Assembly (NCBI RefSeq): GCF_900105065.1
Contig: NZ_LT629749.1
Coordinates: 2,108,001-2,172,000, forward strand
Length of the DNA: 64,000 nucleotides
DNA from: Friedmanniella luteola
GTDB lineage: Bacteria > Actinomycetota > Actinomycetes > Propionibacteriales > Propionibacteriaceae
Direction of reading: 5' to 3'
The notes beneath the pieces are model-generated. The model was not told where the DNA came from and did not search any database. It saw only the letters and a program-made list of their open reading frames with translations. The position numbers and the translations under genes were made by a program. Positions 9,244 through 19,062 of this stretch are shown here, in pieces (position 1 is the stretch's first letter; each line of letters starts with the position of its first letter).

Positions 9244-10263
9244 TCAGGTCCAGGAGAGCCCCAGGTAGTCCTCCTGGCGGTCCCGGACGAGGGCGATGGT
9301 CGCCTCGTCGCCGAGGCCGTGCTCGACCAGCGCCACCTGCCACCGGGCGTTGAACGCGAGGATCCAGGCGACGGCGCCGGCCGCCGCGCGCCGCTCGGAC
9401 CCCGTCCACGGCTGCCCGCGCACCTGCTCGTAGTCCTGCAGGAAGGCCACCGCCTCCTCGGGGGTCGAGAGGCCGCCACCGCCGGTGGCGCTGGAGGCGT
9501 AGCAGGACGCCGCGAAGCCGGCGATGACGGCCTCGGTGTCGGCGACGAGCTCCCAGTCGAAGACGCCGACCAGGCGGCCGTCGACCACGGCCGTGTTCCC
9601 GGCGTACCAGTCGGCGTGGCCGGTGACGACCTCGGCGTCCACCCGGTGCTCCAGCACCTGGTCGGCGGCGCGCCGGCCGAGGGCGTCGAGCCAGCCGAAC
9701 TCGTCGGGGGTCGAGCGGAGGTCGACGAGCGTGTCGTGCGGCACCGGCCACGGGCCGTCCTGGTAGCGGCACCACGACGGGCCGGGACCGGCGCGTCCCA
9801 CCAGGTCGGGGAGGGCTCGGAGGATCTCGACGTGGTGGGCGAGCCCGTCGGCGAGGAGCCGGCGGACGGCGGGGTCGCGCCCGTCGGGGCGCGGTCCGGG
9901 GAGCAGCGTCTCCGCCGTCAGGACCCGGCCGTCCAGCTCCTCCGGTCCCGCCAGCGGGAGGGGGCAGGGGAAGCCGGCGGCCGCCAGCGCGCGCTGGGCG
10001 TCGACCGTCGCCCGGGCCGCCTCCAGGTCCACGGGGGTCCGGTGCGCCTTGATGACGACCGGCCGGCCGTCCCGCAGCTCGACGCCCCACACGGCGTCGA
10101 TGCGCCCGGCGCGGAAGCGCACCTCCGCGATCCCGGCACCCAGCCGGTCCCGCGCCCACGCGTCGAGGAAGGCGCGCAGCTGGTCCGAGGTCACCGCGCC
10201 GTGCACCGCCCGCTCGGTGTCGCTGATCTCCGCCGACGACCCGTCCCCGCTCCCGGTGCTCAT
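9244..10263 (-). CDS. Aminoglycoside phosphotransferase (APH)/choline-kinase-like protein
   Basis: The 339-residue protein has a kinase-like layout: VVIKAHRTP with the ATP-binding Lys near residue 75, the Brenner-type catalytic loop TGHADWYAGNTAVV, and GVFDWELVAD with the Mg-binding Asp. Such proteins phosphorylate small hydroxyl compounds such as aminoglycosides, choline or homoserine; nothing here shows which. The ATG at 10263 is assumed. The same frame stays open for about 250 bases upstream and looks coding, so a longer N-terminus is possible. Confidence 0.75.
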   Translation of the reverse strand: MSTGSGDGSSAEISDTERAVHGAVTSDQLRAFLDAWARDRLGAGIAEVRFRAGRIDAVWGVELRDGRPVVIKAHRTPVDLEAARATVDAQRALAAAGFPCPLPLAGPEELDGRVLTAETLLPGPRPDGRDPAVRRLLADGLAHHVEILRALPDLVGRAGPGPSWCRYQDGPWPVPHDTLVDLRSTPDEFGWLDALGRRAADQVLEHRVDAEVVTGHADWYAGNTAVVDGRLVGVFDWELVADTEAVIAGFAASCYASSATGGGGLSTPEEAVAFLQDYEQVRGQPWTGSERRAAAGAVAWILAFNARWQVALVEHGLGDEATIALVRDRQEDYLGLSWT

Positions 10264-10317
10264 GGCCTGAGCATGGTCCCTGCCCCGGGGGTGGGCGACG
10301 CCGGCCGGGTCGGGTGG

Positions 10318-10485
10318 GCTCCTCCACCAGCCGTCGAGGGTGACCACGTACCGGCGGGAGTCGTCGAGCACGGGCACGCCGGTCCACGGCTGCTCGAGGT
10401 GGCCGTCGTCCTCCTCGTCGAACCCGCGCAGCGGCCGCCCGCCGGGGACCCGCCTGAGCCGTCCGGTGGTCCCGTCCCGCTCCAC
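10318..10485 (-). pseudogene. Orphan coding-like frame upstream of the APH gene
   Basis: In the same frame as the APH gene, about 56 codons with almost exclusively G or C at the third position encode an acidic, arginine-poor peptide beginning VERDGTTGRLRR and containing FDEEDDGHLEQPWTGVP. Shadow frames in this DNA are arginine- and proline-rich, so this stretch looks genuinely coding. There is no stop before the APH start. It may be an N-terminal extension of that protein or the 5' remnant of a lost gene. Confidence 0.3.
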
Positions 10486-10526
10486 GACGGTGCCCTCGGC
10501 CGCCAGGTCAGGGCGAGCGGACGGCT

Positions 10527-11303
10527 TCAGGCCGGTGGCAGCCGGACGCCGAAGCCCACCAGGGCGAGCCGGAGCAGCACGGGGCCGGGCCGCAGCAGGT
10601 CGACGATCTTGGCCGAGGCCAGCACGTCCAGCTCGGCCAGCCGGGTGCGGTAGGCGTCGGCACCCTGCTGCCGTGCTCGGTGCAGGTCCACGGCGTTGGC
10701 CCACACCTGACGTCGGGCGGCGGACAGGAAGCGCCGGCTGCTCCACCGGTCGAGCGGAGCGAGCAGCCTCCGCCGGAGCCGGGTCGACGCCGGCAGGAGC
10801 TCGCCCTCGGCGGCCACCCGGGACGCGATCAGCGCGTCCACCCGCTCGTGGTCGCGGTGCCGGCTCGCCATCACCGCCGCGTCCTCGAAGTCCTCGTCGC
10901 TGATCACGGCCAGCACCGCCAGCGGCAGGTCGTAGTTGACGTGGGCGTTCAGGTCGAGCAGCAGGTGCACGAGGGTCGGGAGCGCCGGGTCCGCCGCGAA
11001 GGCCAGCCGCCACGGGCGCGGGACGTCACCGCCGGCGACGTCCGCGTCGTGGGCCGCCAGGAAGTGGCCCACGAAGGCGACGTCCCAGCGCCGCACCCAA
11101 CCCGGGTCCTCGAACACCCCACCGGCGACGGCCTGACCGATGGTGGCCGTCATCCGCAGGTAGGTGCCGAGGAACGCCCGCCGCTGGTCCTGCCCGGCGC
11201 CCAGCGCGTGGAGCCGCCGCTCCAGCTGCGTGACGACCTCGGCGATCCCGGCGTCGACCGGGGCTCCGGCCGCGACGACCGGTGGCTCCTCCGGCGGGCT
11301 CAT
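10527..11303 (-). CDS. DUF5995 family protein
   Basis: The 258-residue protein contains the DUF5995 core: RWDVAFVGHFLAAHDAD near residue 75, PRPWRLAF, and HLLLDLNAHVNYDLPLAV near residue 115. It is largely helical with conserved histidines and aspartates that could bind metal, but the family has no established activity. The ATG at 11303 is used. The downstream gene on the same strand is the APH-like kinase, after the orphan frame. Confidence 0.75.
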   Translation of the reverse strand: MSPPEEPPVVAAGAPVDAGIAEVVTQLERRLHALGAGQDQRRAFLGTYLRMTATIGQAVAGGVFEDPGWVRRWDVAFVGHFLAAHDADVAGGDVPRPWRLAFAADPALPTLVHLLLDLNAHVNYDLPLAVLAVISDEDFEDAAVMASRHRDHERVDALIASRVAAEGELLPASTRLRRRLLAPLDRWSSRRFLSAARRQVWANAVDLHRARQQGADAYRTRLAELDVLASAKIVDLLRPGPVLLRLALVGFGVRLPPA

Positions 11304-11420
11304 CGGCCCGACCGCGGGTCTGCCCCGTTCAGCGTCCGCATGAGCACCAGCGAAGCACGGTCCGGGCCGGAGGTGAAGACCGCCAGGGTCCAGCGCGAGC
11401 GCGATCGGCCGAGCCCGCGT

Positions 11421-12320
11421 TCAGCCCCGCGTCGACCCCAGCCGGCGCCACTCCCGCGGCGTGACGCCGAAGGCCTGGCGGAACCGGCGGCTGAAGTGGC
11501 TGGGGTCGGCGAAGCCGCACCGGCGGGCGACGACGGCGATGCTGAGGCCCGACCCGGCACCCGTCAGCTGCTCCCGGGCCCGCTCGAGGCGCCGCTGGGT
11601 CAGCCAGCGCGCCGGGGTGACGTCGTGCCCGGCCTCGGCCCAGGTCGCGTAGAGCTGCCGCACGGAGACGTGGTGGGCAGCCGCCGCCCTCTCGATCGTC
11701 AGGTCCGGGTCGGTGAGGTGCGCGTCGAGGTAGAGGGCCAGCCGGGACGCCAGCGCTGCGTCGAGCGCCTCGTGGGCGCCTCCGGTCGCGGCGGCGGTGG
11801 TCAGCAGAGCCCGGACCAGGGCGGTGGTGGCCTGGCCCACGAGCTGGCGCACCTCCGGGGACAGCAGGCGGGTGCCGGCGAAGAGGCCGGCGACGTGCCC
11901 ACGGACCAAGCCGTACACCGGGCTGCGTCGCAGGGCGGGTGCCGCCGCCCGGACGACGTCGACCGACACCCCGGCCGCCGCGTTGCTGAGGATGAGCACG
12001 TCGTGGACGTGGGCGGTGCTGTGCACCAGCCGGTAGGGCCGGGTCATGTCGACGCAGTTCAGGTGCCCGACGGGGAGGTCGGCCTCGGCGCCGGCCACCG
12101 AGACCAGACCCCGTCCGTGCCGGCGCAGCCCGATGGCGACGTGCTCGGGGGCGTCCGCCCGCACCTGGCGGGCGGTGCGGAGGATGTCGAGGGGACTGCC
12201 GCCGGTGTGCAGGAGGTGGATCTGGGGCCCCAGCGCCAACCGCTCGACCCGGTGCCGGACCGGCTGGGTCCCCACGACGACGTGCCGGCGCGGCTGCTGG
12301 TCCTCGTAGGCGGCGTGCAC
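11421..12320 (-). CDS. AraC family transcriptional regulator
   Basis: The 299-residue product ends with a clear AraC double helix-turn-helix: LTIERAAAAHHVSVRQLYATW, then RLERAREQL and SIAVVARRCGFADPSHFSRRFR to GVTPREWRR. The N-terminal half resembles the AraC-binding-like domain of actinobacterial activators. The GTG at 12320 is the first usable start in this frame. However, TDLVPERSRLEA immediately before it also looks like family sequence, and a GTG at 12372 with a GAGGTGG ribosome site would supply it after a one-base shift, so the true N-terminus may be about 17 residues longer. Confidence 0.8.
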   Translation of the reverse strand: MHAAYEDQQPRRHVVVGTQPVRHRVERLALGPQIHLLHTGGSPLDILRTARQVRADAPEHVAIGLRRHGRGLVSVAGAEADLPVGHLNCVDMTRPYRLVHSTAHVHDVLILSNAAAGVSVDVVRAAAPALRRSPVYGLVRGHVAGLFAGTRLLSPEVRQLVGQATTALVRALLTTAAATGGAHEALDAALASRLALYLDAHLTDPDLTIERAAAAHHVSVRQLYATWAEAGHDVTPARWLTQRRLERAREQLTGAGSGLSIAVVARRCGFADPSHFSRRFRQAFGVTPREWRRLGSTRG

Positions 12321-12499
12321 GGCCTCGAGGCGCGACCGCTCGGGAACCAGGTCGGTCGAGCACGACGGTCACGGACCACCTCGTTCAGGAGGGCTGCCGG
12401 TGGGTCAGCGCTGCCGTCCCGGCGGATGGCCACAGCCTGCCACCACGCCCCGTCGCCGGGCCAGAGCGGGGCCCGTGCCCTCCGGCGCGGGTGCCCCGC

Positions 12500-13216
12500 T
12501 CAGCCGGCGGTCGCGCGCACGGCCTCGCGGATGAGGTCGACGACGGCGTCGGGGTGGGCGAGCATCACGAGGTGCGAGGACGCGACCTCGCGGACGGTCA
12601 TCCCGGCCCGGCTGTAGCCGAACCGCTCGACGTCGGGGTTGATCGTGCGGTCCTCGGAGGCGACCAGGCCCCAGGAGGGCTTGCTCCGCCAGGCCGCATC
12701 CGCCGCCGGCTCGCCGAACGCGGCCCCGGCCAGCGCCCGCTGGGAGACGGCGAGCACCTCCGCGAGCCGCGGTTCGACCCCGGCGGCGAAGATGTCCGGG
12801 AACCTGGCGACGTCGACGTAGACGTCGGTGCCGTCTGGCTGTCCCTCGACCGGGTAGGGCCGGTAGACCAGGGCGTCGGCGAGGTCGGAGTCGGGGAAAC
12901 GGCCCTGCAGCTCGCCGAGGCTCTCGCCCTTCTCGAGGGCGTAACCGGCCAGGTAGACGAGGCCGACGACGTTCTCCTCGGCTCCTGCGACGGTGATCAC
13001 CGCGCCACCGTAGGAGTGGCCGACCAGCAGCACCGGCCCGTCGACCTGACGGACGACGGAGGCGATGGAGGCCGCGTCACCGGCCAGGCTGCGGTTGGGG
13101 ACGGGCGGCACGACGACGGTCAGGCCGTCGTCGAGCAGCAGGCGGGTCACGGCGGCGAAGCTGGCCGCGTCGGCGAAGGCGCCGTGCACCAGCACGACGG
13201 TCGGGGTGGTGGTCAT
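12500..13216 (-). CDS. Alpha/beta hydrolase (EstC-like esterase)
   Basis: The 238-residue protein has VVLVHGAFADAASF with the oxyanion HG motif, the nucleophile elbow VGHSYGGAV near residue 80, a late Asp in VASEDRTI and the catalytic His in VASSHLVMLAHP. This layout is that of small cytosolic esterases and hydroxynitrile-lyase-like hydrolases. The substrate is unknown. The ATG at 13216 follows a GAGGAG ribosome site. It is divergent from the LuxR-type regulator, with a palindromic operator candidate between them. Confidence 0.85.
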   Translation of the reverse strand: MTTTPTVVLVHGAFADAASFAAVTRLLLDDGLTVVVPPVPNRSLAGDAASIASVVRQVDGPVLLVGHSYGGAVITVAGAEENVVGLVYLAGYALEKGESLGELQGRFPDSDLADALVYRPYPVEGQPDGTDVYVDVARFPDIFAAGVEPRLAEVLAVSQRALAGAAFGEPAADAAWRSKPSWGLVASEDRTINPDVERFGYSRAGMTVREVASSHLVMLAHPDAVVDLIREAVRATAG

Positions 13217-13394
13217 GGTTCTCCTCGGGGTGGGTGTGGGGACGGGGAGGCGCGGACGGTCGGTCGGCGGGGCGTGGCCGAGGTGTCGCCCCGGTCGTGT
13301 GGAGCCGAGCCGATGCCGGCACGCCCGGACGCCAGCCCCAACGTGGCGGCCCGACCGGGTGTCCGGGAGCTGGGGCGGCTGGTCGTGCAGGCAC

Positions 13395-13420
13395 GGCCCA
13401 GACCTGTGCAGGTCTGGACC
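13395..13420. promoter_or_regulatory. Operator-like inverted repeat
   Basis: CCAGACCTG at 13398-13406 and CAGGTCTGG at 13409-13417 are exact inverse complements separated by two bases. The symmetry extends to 12-base arms with a single mismatch. The length and close spacing suit a dimeric regulator such as a TetR or MarR protein. Confidence 0.5.
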
Positions 13421-13530
13421 AGGGACCTCACCGGACCCGGCACGAGCCAGCCTCGCGCCGAGGTCCGGGTGGGCCCGGCCCTCGTCCCACGTCGGGCGCG
13501 CAGCCCTGGCGGCCCCGCGCCGGCCGTCAC

Positions 13531-13536
13531 TACAGT
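13531..13536 (+). promoter_or_regulatory. -10 box of a probable leaderless transcript
   Basis: TACAGT ends 6 bases before the ATG at 13543, with no ribosome-binding site between them. Confidence 0.5.
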
Positions 13537-13542
13537 CCGGCC

Positions 13543-16272
13543 ATGGGGGCGGTCACCGGGCTGGTGGGACGGGACGAGGAGCGCCGCAGCGTGGCGGCCC
13601 TGGTGGCTGGGGCGCGCAACGGGGTCGGCGGGGCGCTGGTCCTGCGCGGCGAGCCGGGGATCGGCAAGACGGCCTTGCTGGCGGCCGCGACGACGGGCCT
13701 GGTCGGTGTGCGCGTGCTGCGGGTGGACGGCTTCGAGGCCGAGTCGAGCATGCCCTTCGCCGCCCTGCAACGACTCCTGACGCCGCTGCGGCCGCACCTG
13801 CAGGACCTGCTCCCACGCCATCAGCAGGCCCTGCTGACGGCGGCGGGCCTCGGTGAGGGTCCGCCCCCGGACCGGTTCCTGGTCGGTCTGGCGGTCCTGG
13901 GCCTGCTGGCCGCCGCCGGTTCGAGGCAGCCGGTGGTCTGCGTCGTCGACGACGCCCAGTGGCTGGACCACGAGTCGCTGGAGGTGCTGGCCTTCGTCGG
14001 CCGGCGGCTGCAGGCCGAGTCCGCTGCGCTGCTGCTCGCCGTCCGGGAGGAGGACGGCGTGGAGCTGCCGCTGGCCGGGGTGCGTGAGCTCCGCCTCGCC
14101 GGGCTGGACACGGCGTCGGCGCTGACCCTGCTCGGCTCCGTGCTGCACCGGCCACTCGACCGGCTCGCCGCCGCTCAGGTCGTCCGGGCCACCGGCGGGA
14201 ACCCGTTGGCGCTGGTGGACCTCGCCGAGGAGTGGACGCCCGCGCGCCTCGTCGAGTCGAGCCTGGCCGCCGAGCCCGTGCCGATCGGGCGGCACCTGGA
14301 GGCCCACTACCTCCGGCGGGTGCACCGCCTCGAGCCCGCCGTGCAGCTGTGGGTGCTGGTCGCGGCCGCGGACTCGACCGACGACGTCCGGCTGGTCGAG
14401 GCCGCCGCGGCGACGCTGGACCTGCCGGCCGGCACCGGCGACGTCGCCGAGACCGAGGGCCTCGTCGAGCTCGGCGGCACGCTCCGCTTCCGGCACCCGC
14501 TGGTGCGCTCCGCCGTCTACAACGCCGCTCGCGGGGCTGACCGCCGCCGGGTCCACCGAGCGCTGTCCTCGGCCGCCGAGCGCGCGGGGCAACCGGAGCT
14601 CGAGGCCTGGCACGCCGCGAAGGCCGCGCTGGGCACGGACGCCGTCCTGGCCGACCGGCTCGAGCAGGTCGCCGACCGCGCCGGTCGGCGCGGCGGTCAC
14701 GCCTCGCGGCTCACCGTGCTCCGTCGTGCTGCCGAGCTGACCCCGCCGGGTGAGGTGCAGGCGCGACGGCTGATCGGCGCGGCGGAGTCGGCCCTGGCGG
14801 CCGGGGCCGCGCAGGTGGCCGGCGGCCTGCTCGACGAAGCCGAGCAGCAGCGGTTGCCGGAACCGCTGCGGGGCCGGCTGATCGCGGTCCGGGCCGCGCT
14901 GGGCCTCTTCACCGCCGACGGACCGAGCCTGACGCGTGCCTCGGCCGCCATGCTCGAGGCCGCACGGTGCTTCCGGCCCACCGACCCGGCCCTGGAGCAG
15001 GACGCCCTGATCAAGGCGTTCGAGTACAGCCTGCCCGCGGAGAGGCTGCTGCGGGACGTCACCCTCGAGCGGCTGGGCCGCTGCCTCGAGCAGGGCGCGC
15101 AGGTGGGGGACGGTCCGCCGGCGGTCCTGCTGGGAGCCCTGGCGGCGCACGTGCTGCGGCCCTTCCCCGATGCGGTCCCGGTGCTGCGCGACGCGGTCCG
15201 CCTCCTCGCCGGCCTGGACCCGGAGGACCTGCTGCGCTACGGCACGGTCAGCGTGGCCCTGACGACAGCCCTGTGGGACGAGCGCGCCCGGCGCGCCTGC
15301 CTGCACCGCACCGCGGAGGCGGCCCGGGACGCCGGGTCGCTGCAGCTGCTCGAGTCGGTGCTGTGGATCATGTCGCTGGCCGAGCTGACGGGGGGCACCC
15401 CGCGGCGGGCCGAGGAGCACATGAACCAGGTGCGGGAGCTGCGACGGGTGATGGGCTACGACGCCGAGCACGTCGTCAACGCCGCGCTGCTGGCCTGGAG
15501 CGGTGCTCCACGGGCCCAGGTCCAGCAGGTCGCGGAAGGAGCTCGGGCCGCCGGCTTCGGCGGGGTGCACGCCTCGGCGCAGGCCGCGCTGGCGGTCGTC
15601 GACCTCGCCGGCGGCCACTACCGCGACGCCCGGGACGGCCTCGCCCCCCTGGTGGCGGAGCCGTTCCTGCAGACCACACCGCACCAGTACCCGGACTTCA
15701 TCGAGGCCGCCGTCCGCTCGGGCCACCGCGACGAGGCCACCGACCCGCTCCGGCGCCTCGAGACGATCGCGGCCACCAGCGGCTCGGCCTGGGCCCGGGG
15801 CGTGGCGCAGCGGTCGCGTGCGCTCGTCACCGACGACGCGTCGGCCGGACCCCTGTACGGGGCTGCCGTCGCCACCCTCCAGACGGCGGACGTCCCGGTC
15901 GAGCTGGGGCGTGCCCACCTCCTGCACGGGGAGTGGTTGCGCCGGCTCCGTCGCCGCGGCGAGGCCCGCGACCAGCTGCAGGCCGCCGTGGCGCTCTTCG
16001 AGCAGAGCGGCGCCGAGCAGTTCGCCCGCCGGGCCCGGGCCGAGCTGGGGGTGACCGGCGGGCGGTCCACGCCGGACGGCGCGGTCGCCGGGGTCGACCT
16101 CACCGCGCAGGAGGCGACGGTGGCGCGGCTCGCCGCCTCCGGACGCACCAACGCCGAGATCGGCGCCGCCCTGTTCATCAGTGCGAACACGGTCGACTAC
16201 CACCTGCGCAAGGTGTTCCAGAAGTTCGGCATCACCTCGCGGCGGCAGCTCGCGGACCGGCTCGACGCCTGA
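13543..16272 (+). CDS. LuxR family regulator with AAA ATPase domain (LAL type)
   Basis: The 909-residue protein starts with a STAND-type ATPase: Walker [12 protein letters not shown] at residues 36-46 and Walker [13 protein letters not shown] near residue 131. A long helical TPR-like middle follows, then a LuxR-type helix-turn-helix at about 855-905 ([20 protein letters not shown], then [17 protein letters not shown]). Such LAL proteins are large signal-integrating activators, often of secondary metabolism or carbohydrate genes. The ATG at 13543 gives the standard GLVGRDEE opening. Two alpha/beta hydrolases lie directly downstream and are plausible targets. Confidence 0.9.
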   Translation: MGAVTGLVGRDEERRSVAALVAGARNGVGGALVLRGEPGIGKTALLAAATTGLVGVRVLRVDGFEAESSMPFAALQRLLTPLRPHLQDLLPRHQQALLTAAGLGEGPPPDRFLVGLAVLGLLAAAGSRQPVVCVVDDAQWLDHESLEVLAFVGRRLQAESAALLLAVREEDGVELPLAGVRELRLAGLDTASALTLLGSVLHRPLDRLAAAQVVRATGGNPLALVDLAEEWTPARLVESSLAAEPVPIGRHLEAHYLRRVHRLEPAVQLWVLVAAADSTDDVRLVEAAAATLDLPAGTGDVAETEGLVELGGTLRFRHPLVRSAVYNAARGADRRRVHRALSSAAERAGQPELEAWHAAKAALGTDAVLADRLEQVADRAGRRGGHASRLTVLRRAAELTPPGEVQARRLIGAAESALAAGAAQVAGGLLDEAEQQRLPEPLRGRLIAVRAALGLFTADGPSLTRASAAMLEAARCFRPTDPALEQDALIKAFEYSLPAERLLRDVTLERLGRCLEQGAQVGDGPPAVLLGALAAHVLRPFPDAVPVLRDAVRLLAGLDPEDLLRYGTVSVALTTALWDERARRACLHRTAEAARDAGSLQLLESVLWIMSLAELTGGTPRRAEEHMNQVRELRRVMGYDAEHVVNAALLAWSGAPRAQVQQVAEGARAAGFGGVHASAQAALAVVDLAGGHYRDARDGLAPLVAEPFLQTTPHQYPDFIEAAVRSGHRDEATDPLRRLETIAATSGSAWARGVAQRSRALVTDDASAGPLYGAAVATLQTADVPVELGRAHLLHGEWLRRLRRRGEARDQLQAAVALFEQSGAEQFARRARAELGVTGGRSTPDGAVAGVDLTAQEATVARLAASGRTNAEIGAALFISANTVDYHLRKVFQKFGITSRRQLADRLDA

Positions 16273-16282
16273 CCACCGGCCG

Positions 16283-16305
16283 GGACCACGTGCCGCACGT
16301 GGTCC
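16283..16305. terminator. Hairpin/palindrome after the LuxR-family gene
   Basis: GGACCACGTG pairs with CACGTGGTCC across a 3-base loop, 10 bases after the stop codon and 55 bases before the next ATG. It could terminate the LuxR-family transcript or, since each arm carries CACGTG, act as a protein-binding site for the following hydrolase genes. Confidence 0.5.
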
Positions 16306-16360
16306 GGGGAGCCCTCGGGTCCCGGCAGGCTCGGCCGTGACCGAGAGCCGAGGAGGCCCG

Positions 16361-17209
16361 ATGCCCACCGTCACCACCGAGGACGGCGCCCAGATCTTCT
16401 ACAAGGACTGGGGCGGGGAGGACGCCGGGTCACCCGTCCTGCTCAGCCACGGCTGGCCGCTCAACGCCGACGCCTGGGAGGCGGCGGCGCTGTTCCTCGC
16501 CGAGCACGGCCACCGCGCCATCGCCCACGACCGCCGCGGCCACGGCCGGTCCAGCCAGACCTGGCACGGCAACGAGATGGACACCTACGCCGACGACCTC
16601 GCCGCCCTCGTCGAGGCCCTCGACCTCACCGACCTGACCCTGGTGGGGCACTCCACCGGGGGCGGGGAGGTCGTGCGGTACCTGGCGCGGCACGGCGGTC
16701 GACGGGTGTCCCGGCTGGTGCTCGTCTCCGCGGTCCCGCCGTTCATGCTGCAGACCGACGACAACCCCGACGGACTGCCGGTCGAGGTGTTCGACCAGAT
16801 CCGGGCCGGGGAGATCGCCGACCGTTCCCAGCTCTACCGGGACCTGGCGGACGGACCGTTCTTCGGCCACAACCGCAACCACGACGTCGAGCAGGGGTTC
16901 CGCGACGCGTTCTGGTTGCAGGGCATGGCCTGCGGCCACCGGGCGGCCCACGCGTGCATCGCCGCCTTCTCGGCGACGGACTTCCGCGAGGACCTGGCCC
17001 GCATCGACGTCCCCACCCTGGTCGTGCACGGCGACGACGACCAGATCGTCCCCTTCGCCGTCGGCGGCGCCCGCTCGGCCCAGCTGGTCCGGGGCGCCGT
17101 GCTCACGGTCTACGAGGGCAGTCCGCACGCGCTGCCCGACACCGACCGCGACCGGCTGCACGCCGACCTCCTCCAGTTCATCACCTCCCACCCGAAGGAC
17201 ACGCCATGA
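16361..17209 (+). CDS. Alpha/beta hydrolase, non-heme chloroperoxidase/esterase-like
   Basis: The 282-residue protein shows the pattern of the cofactor-free haloperoxidase/arylesterase group: [32 protein letters not shown], the nucleophile elbow [13 protein letters not shown] near residue 97, an Asp in HGDDDQIVP and a late His in YEGSPHAL. It probably acts as a serine esterase; perhydrolase activity is common as a side reaction. The ATG follows a GAGGAGG ribosome site. The next gene starts inside its stop codon. Confidence 0.88.
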   Translation: MPTVTTEDGAQIFYKDWGGEDAGSPVLLSHGWPLNADAWEAAALFLAEHGHRAIAHDRRGHGRSSQTWHGNEMDTYADDLAALVEALDLTDLTLVGHSTGGGEVVRYLARHGGRRVSRLVLVSAVPPFMLQTDDNPDGLPVEVFDQIRAGEIADRSQLYRDLADGPFFGHNRNHDVEQGFRDAFWLQGMACGHRAAHACIAAFSATDFREDLARIDVPTLVVHGDDDQIVPFAVGGARSAQLVRGAVLTVYEGSPHALPDTDRDRLHADLLQFITSHPKDTP

Positions 17210-18039
17210 CCGACGACCACCCCCGCACCATCGTGCTCGTGCACGGCCTCTGGATGACGCCGCGCAGCTGGGAGCACTGGGTCGCCCACTACGAGGCCCA
17301 GGGCCACCAGGTCCTCGCCCCCGCCTACCCCGGTTTCGAGGTCGAGGTGGAGGCGCTCCGCGCTGACCCCTCGGTGATCGCCCGGCTCACCGTCCCCGAG
17401 ACGGTCGACCACCTCGCCGGCGTGGTCGAGGCGCTGCCGGCGCCGCCCGTCATCATCGGCCACTCCTTCGGCGGCACCCTCACCCAGCTGCTGCTGGCGC
17501 GCGGTCTCGGCAGCGCCGGCGTCGTCATCGACTCGGCCCCCACCGAGGGCGTCCGGGTCAACCCCGTCTCCCAGGCCCGGTCGCTGTTCCCGGCGCTGAA
17601 GAACCCGGCGAACCGGCACCGCGCCGTCGCGTTCACCCCCGAGGAGTTCCACTACGCCTTCGCCAACACCCTCACCGAGGAGGAGTCGCGCGCCGCCTGG
17701 GAGCGCTACGCCATCGCGGCCCCCGGTCACTGGGTCTGGGAGTACGGGCTGTTCGCCAACTTCAAGCCGGGCCACCAGGAGACGTGGGTCGACTACGCCC
17801 AGGACCGGGCGCCGCTGCTGTTCATCGCCGGCGAGAAGGACCACATCATGCCGCCGTCGGTGAACCGGTCCAACGCCCAGCACTACCAGAAGTCGCCCGC
17901 GCTCACCGCGTACCACGAGTTCGCCGGCCGCGACCACTGGACCTGCGCCGCCCCCGGGTGGGAAGCCGTCGCCGACCACGCCCTCAGCTGGGCGCTCGAC
18001 CACGCGGACGCGGACCGGGGGGCGGCGGCACGGTCCTGA
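17206..18039 (+). CDS. Alpha/beta hydrolase
   Basis: The 277-residue protein has [14 protein letters not shown], the nucleophile elbow [10 protein letters not shown] near residue 85, the acid in GEKDHIMPP and the His in FAGRDHWTC, so the Ser-Asp-His triad is complete. A lid-like helical insert lies between. The start overlaps the upstream stop as ATGA, so the two hydrolases are translationally coupled and may act on one substrate series. The specific substrate is unknown. Confidence 0.85.
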   Translation: MTDDHPRTIVLVHGLWMTPRSWEHWVAHYEAQGHQVLAPAYPGFEVEVEALRADPSVIARLTVPETVDHLAGVVEALPAPPVIIGHSFGGTLTQLLLARGLGSAGVVIDSAPTEGVRVNPVSQARSLFPALKNPANRHRAVAFTPEEFHYAFANTLTEEESRAAWERYAIAAPGHWVWEYGLFANFKPGHQETWVDYAQDRAPLLFIAGEKDHIMPPSVNRSNAQHYQKSPALTAYHEFAGRDHWTCAAPGWEAVADHALSWALDHADADRGAAARS

Positions 18040-18392
18040 GGGGCTGGCACCGGGGGGCTGCTCGGCGGGTGCTGGAGAGGTGCCCGCCGGACGCCCCGCG
18101 GCGTGCCGCTCTCCGGCACTCGCGCCTCGACGGCCCACCCCCTGGCCCCACCGCCGCCACGACCGGGTGGAGCGCGGGTCGGCGAAGGCGCCGGTGACCT
18201 GTGCCTGAGGTGTTCCTGAGGGCGTCCGGAGGGTGCTCCCGTGCTGGGGGAGTGCTGAGCGGAGGTGCCCTCGGAGCCTGAGCCGGGGTGGAGGTCGGCG
18301 GGCCAGAGTTCTTCTCACCGGCCCGGGACACGGGCCGGGGAGCCGCCGGGGGGCAGCTCGACACCCGCCCGACCCGCCCCGAGGAGCCCGCC
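18040..18392 (+). other. Long leader region upstream of the TasA-like gene
   Basis: This 353-base gap has no convincing reading frame. It contains repeated short GC-rich blocks and a clear stem-loop at 18318-18338 (CCGGCCCG, 5-base loop, CGGGCCGG) in the presumed 5' leader of the secreted-protein gene, which could stabilise the mRNA or affect translation. Confidence 0.45.
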
Positions 18393-19016
18393 ATGACCGC
18401 CACCACCACCGCCAAGACCGCCCGCCCGTCGCGCCGGGCCGCCAAGGTCGCCACCCTGCTGGCCGTGCCCGCCGCGGTCGCGGTCTCGGGCCTGGTCGTC
18501 TCGCAGGCCTCCTACTCCGCCTACTCCGCCACCACGGTGAACCCGACCAGCAACTGGGCGACCGGCACCGTCGTCCTCGCCGACGACGACGCGAACACCG
18601 CCGCCTTCACGGTGGCGAACCTCAAGCCCGGGTCGACCGGCACCCAGTGCGTCGTCGTCACCTCGAAGGGCAGCCTCGCCTCGGCCGTGCGGCTGTACGC
18701 GACGACGCCGACCTCCACCAAGGACGTGGCCGCGAACCTCGACCTGAAGGTCACCCAGGGCACCGGCGGCAGCTTCGGCTCCTGCACCGGCTACACCCCG
18801 CTCGCCTCCGGCGCCGACGTCTACACCGGCACCCTGGACAACCTCGGCAAGACCGCCACCGGCTACACCAGCGGCCTCGGCAGCTGGACGCCGACCGGCA
18901 AGGCCACCGAGTCCCGGACGTACCAGATCACCTACACGGTCCGGGCCGACGCCCCGGACAGCACGCAGGGCGGCACCGCGGCCGCCGGACTCACCTGGGA
19001 GGCGCAGAACAGCTGA
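18393..19016 (+). CDS. SipW-dependent secreted protein, TasA/camelysin-like
   Basis: The 207-residue protein has a basic N-terminus, a hydrophobic segment at about 23-40 and then SYSAYSATTVNPTSNWATGTVVLADDD, which is the SipW-type signal region with a cleavage zone followed by a conserved TGT-hydrophobic strand. The mature part is a threonine/serine-rich beta domain with two cysteines (GTQCVV and GSCTGY) that could form a disulfide. TasA and camelysin relatives are secreted fibre or matrix proteins. A paralogue lies at 22019-22666 next to a SipW-type peptidase gene, which is the likely processing enzyme for both. Confidence 0.8.
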   Translation: MTATTTAKTARPSRRAAKVATLLAVPAAVAVSGLVVSQASYSAYSATTVNPTSNWATGTVVLADDDANTAAFTVANLKPGSTGTQCVVVTSKGSLASAVRLYATTPTSTKDVAANLDLKVTQGTGGSFGSCTGYTPLASGADVYTGTLDNLGKTATGYTSGLGSWTPTGKATESRTYQITYTVRADAPDSTQGGTAAAGLTWEAQNS

Positions 19017-19062
19017 CCCAGCCTCGACCCCGGGCCCCGTCGGGGGAGACCCGGCGACCAGC

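Larger units (their letters stand above)
13217..13542. other. Divergent intergenic region with operator candidate
   Basis: This 326-base gap holds the starts of the esterase gene (left) and of the LuxR-family gene (right). The main feature is the inverted repeat at 13395-13420. I found no further reading frame worth calling. Confidence 0.55.

Noticed and set aside
13213-16377. A 1054-codon open frame on the minus strand opposite the LuxR-family gene
   Set aside because: It is arginine/glycine-rich, has no domain pattern, and mirrors the third-position GC bias of the clearly functional plus-strand gene.
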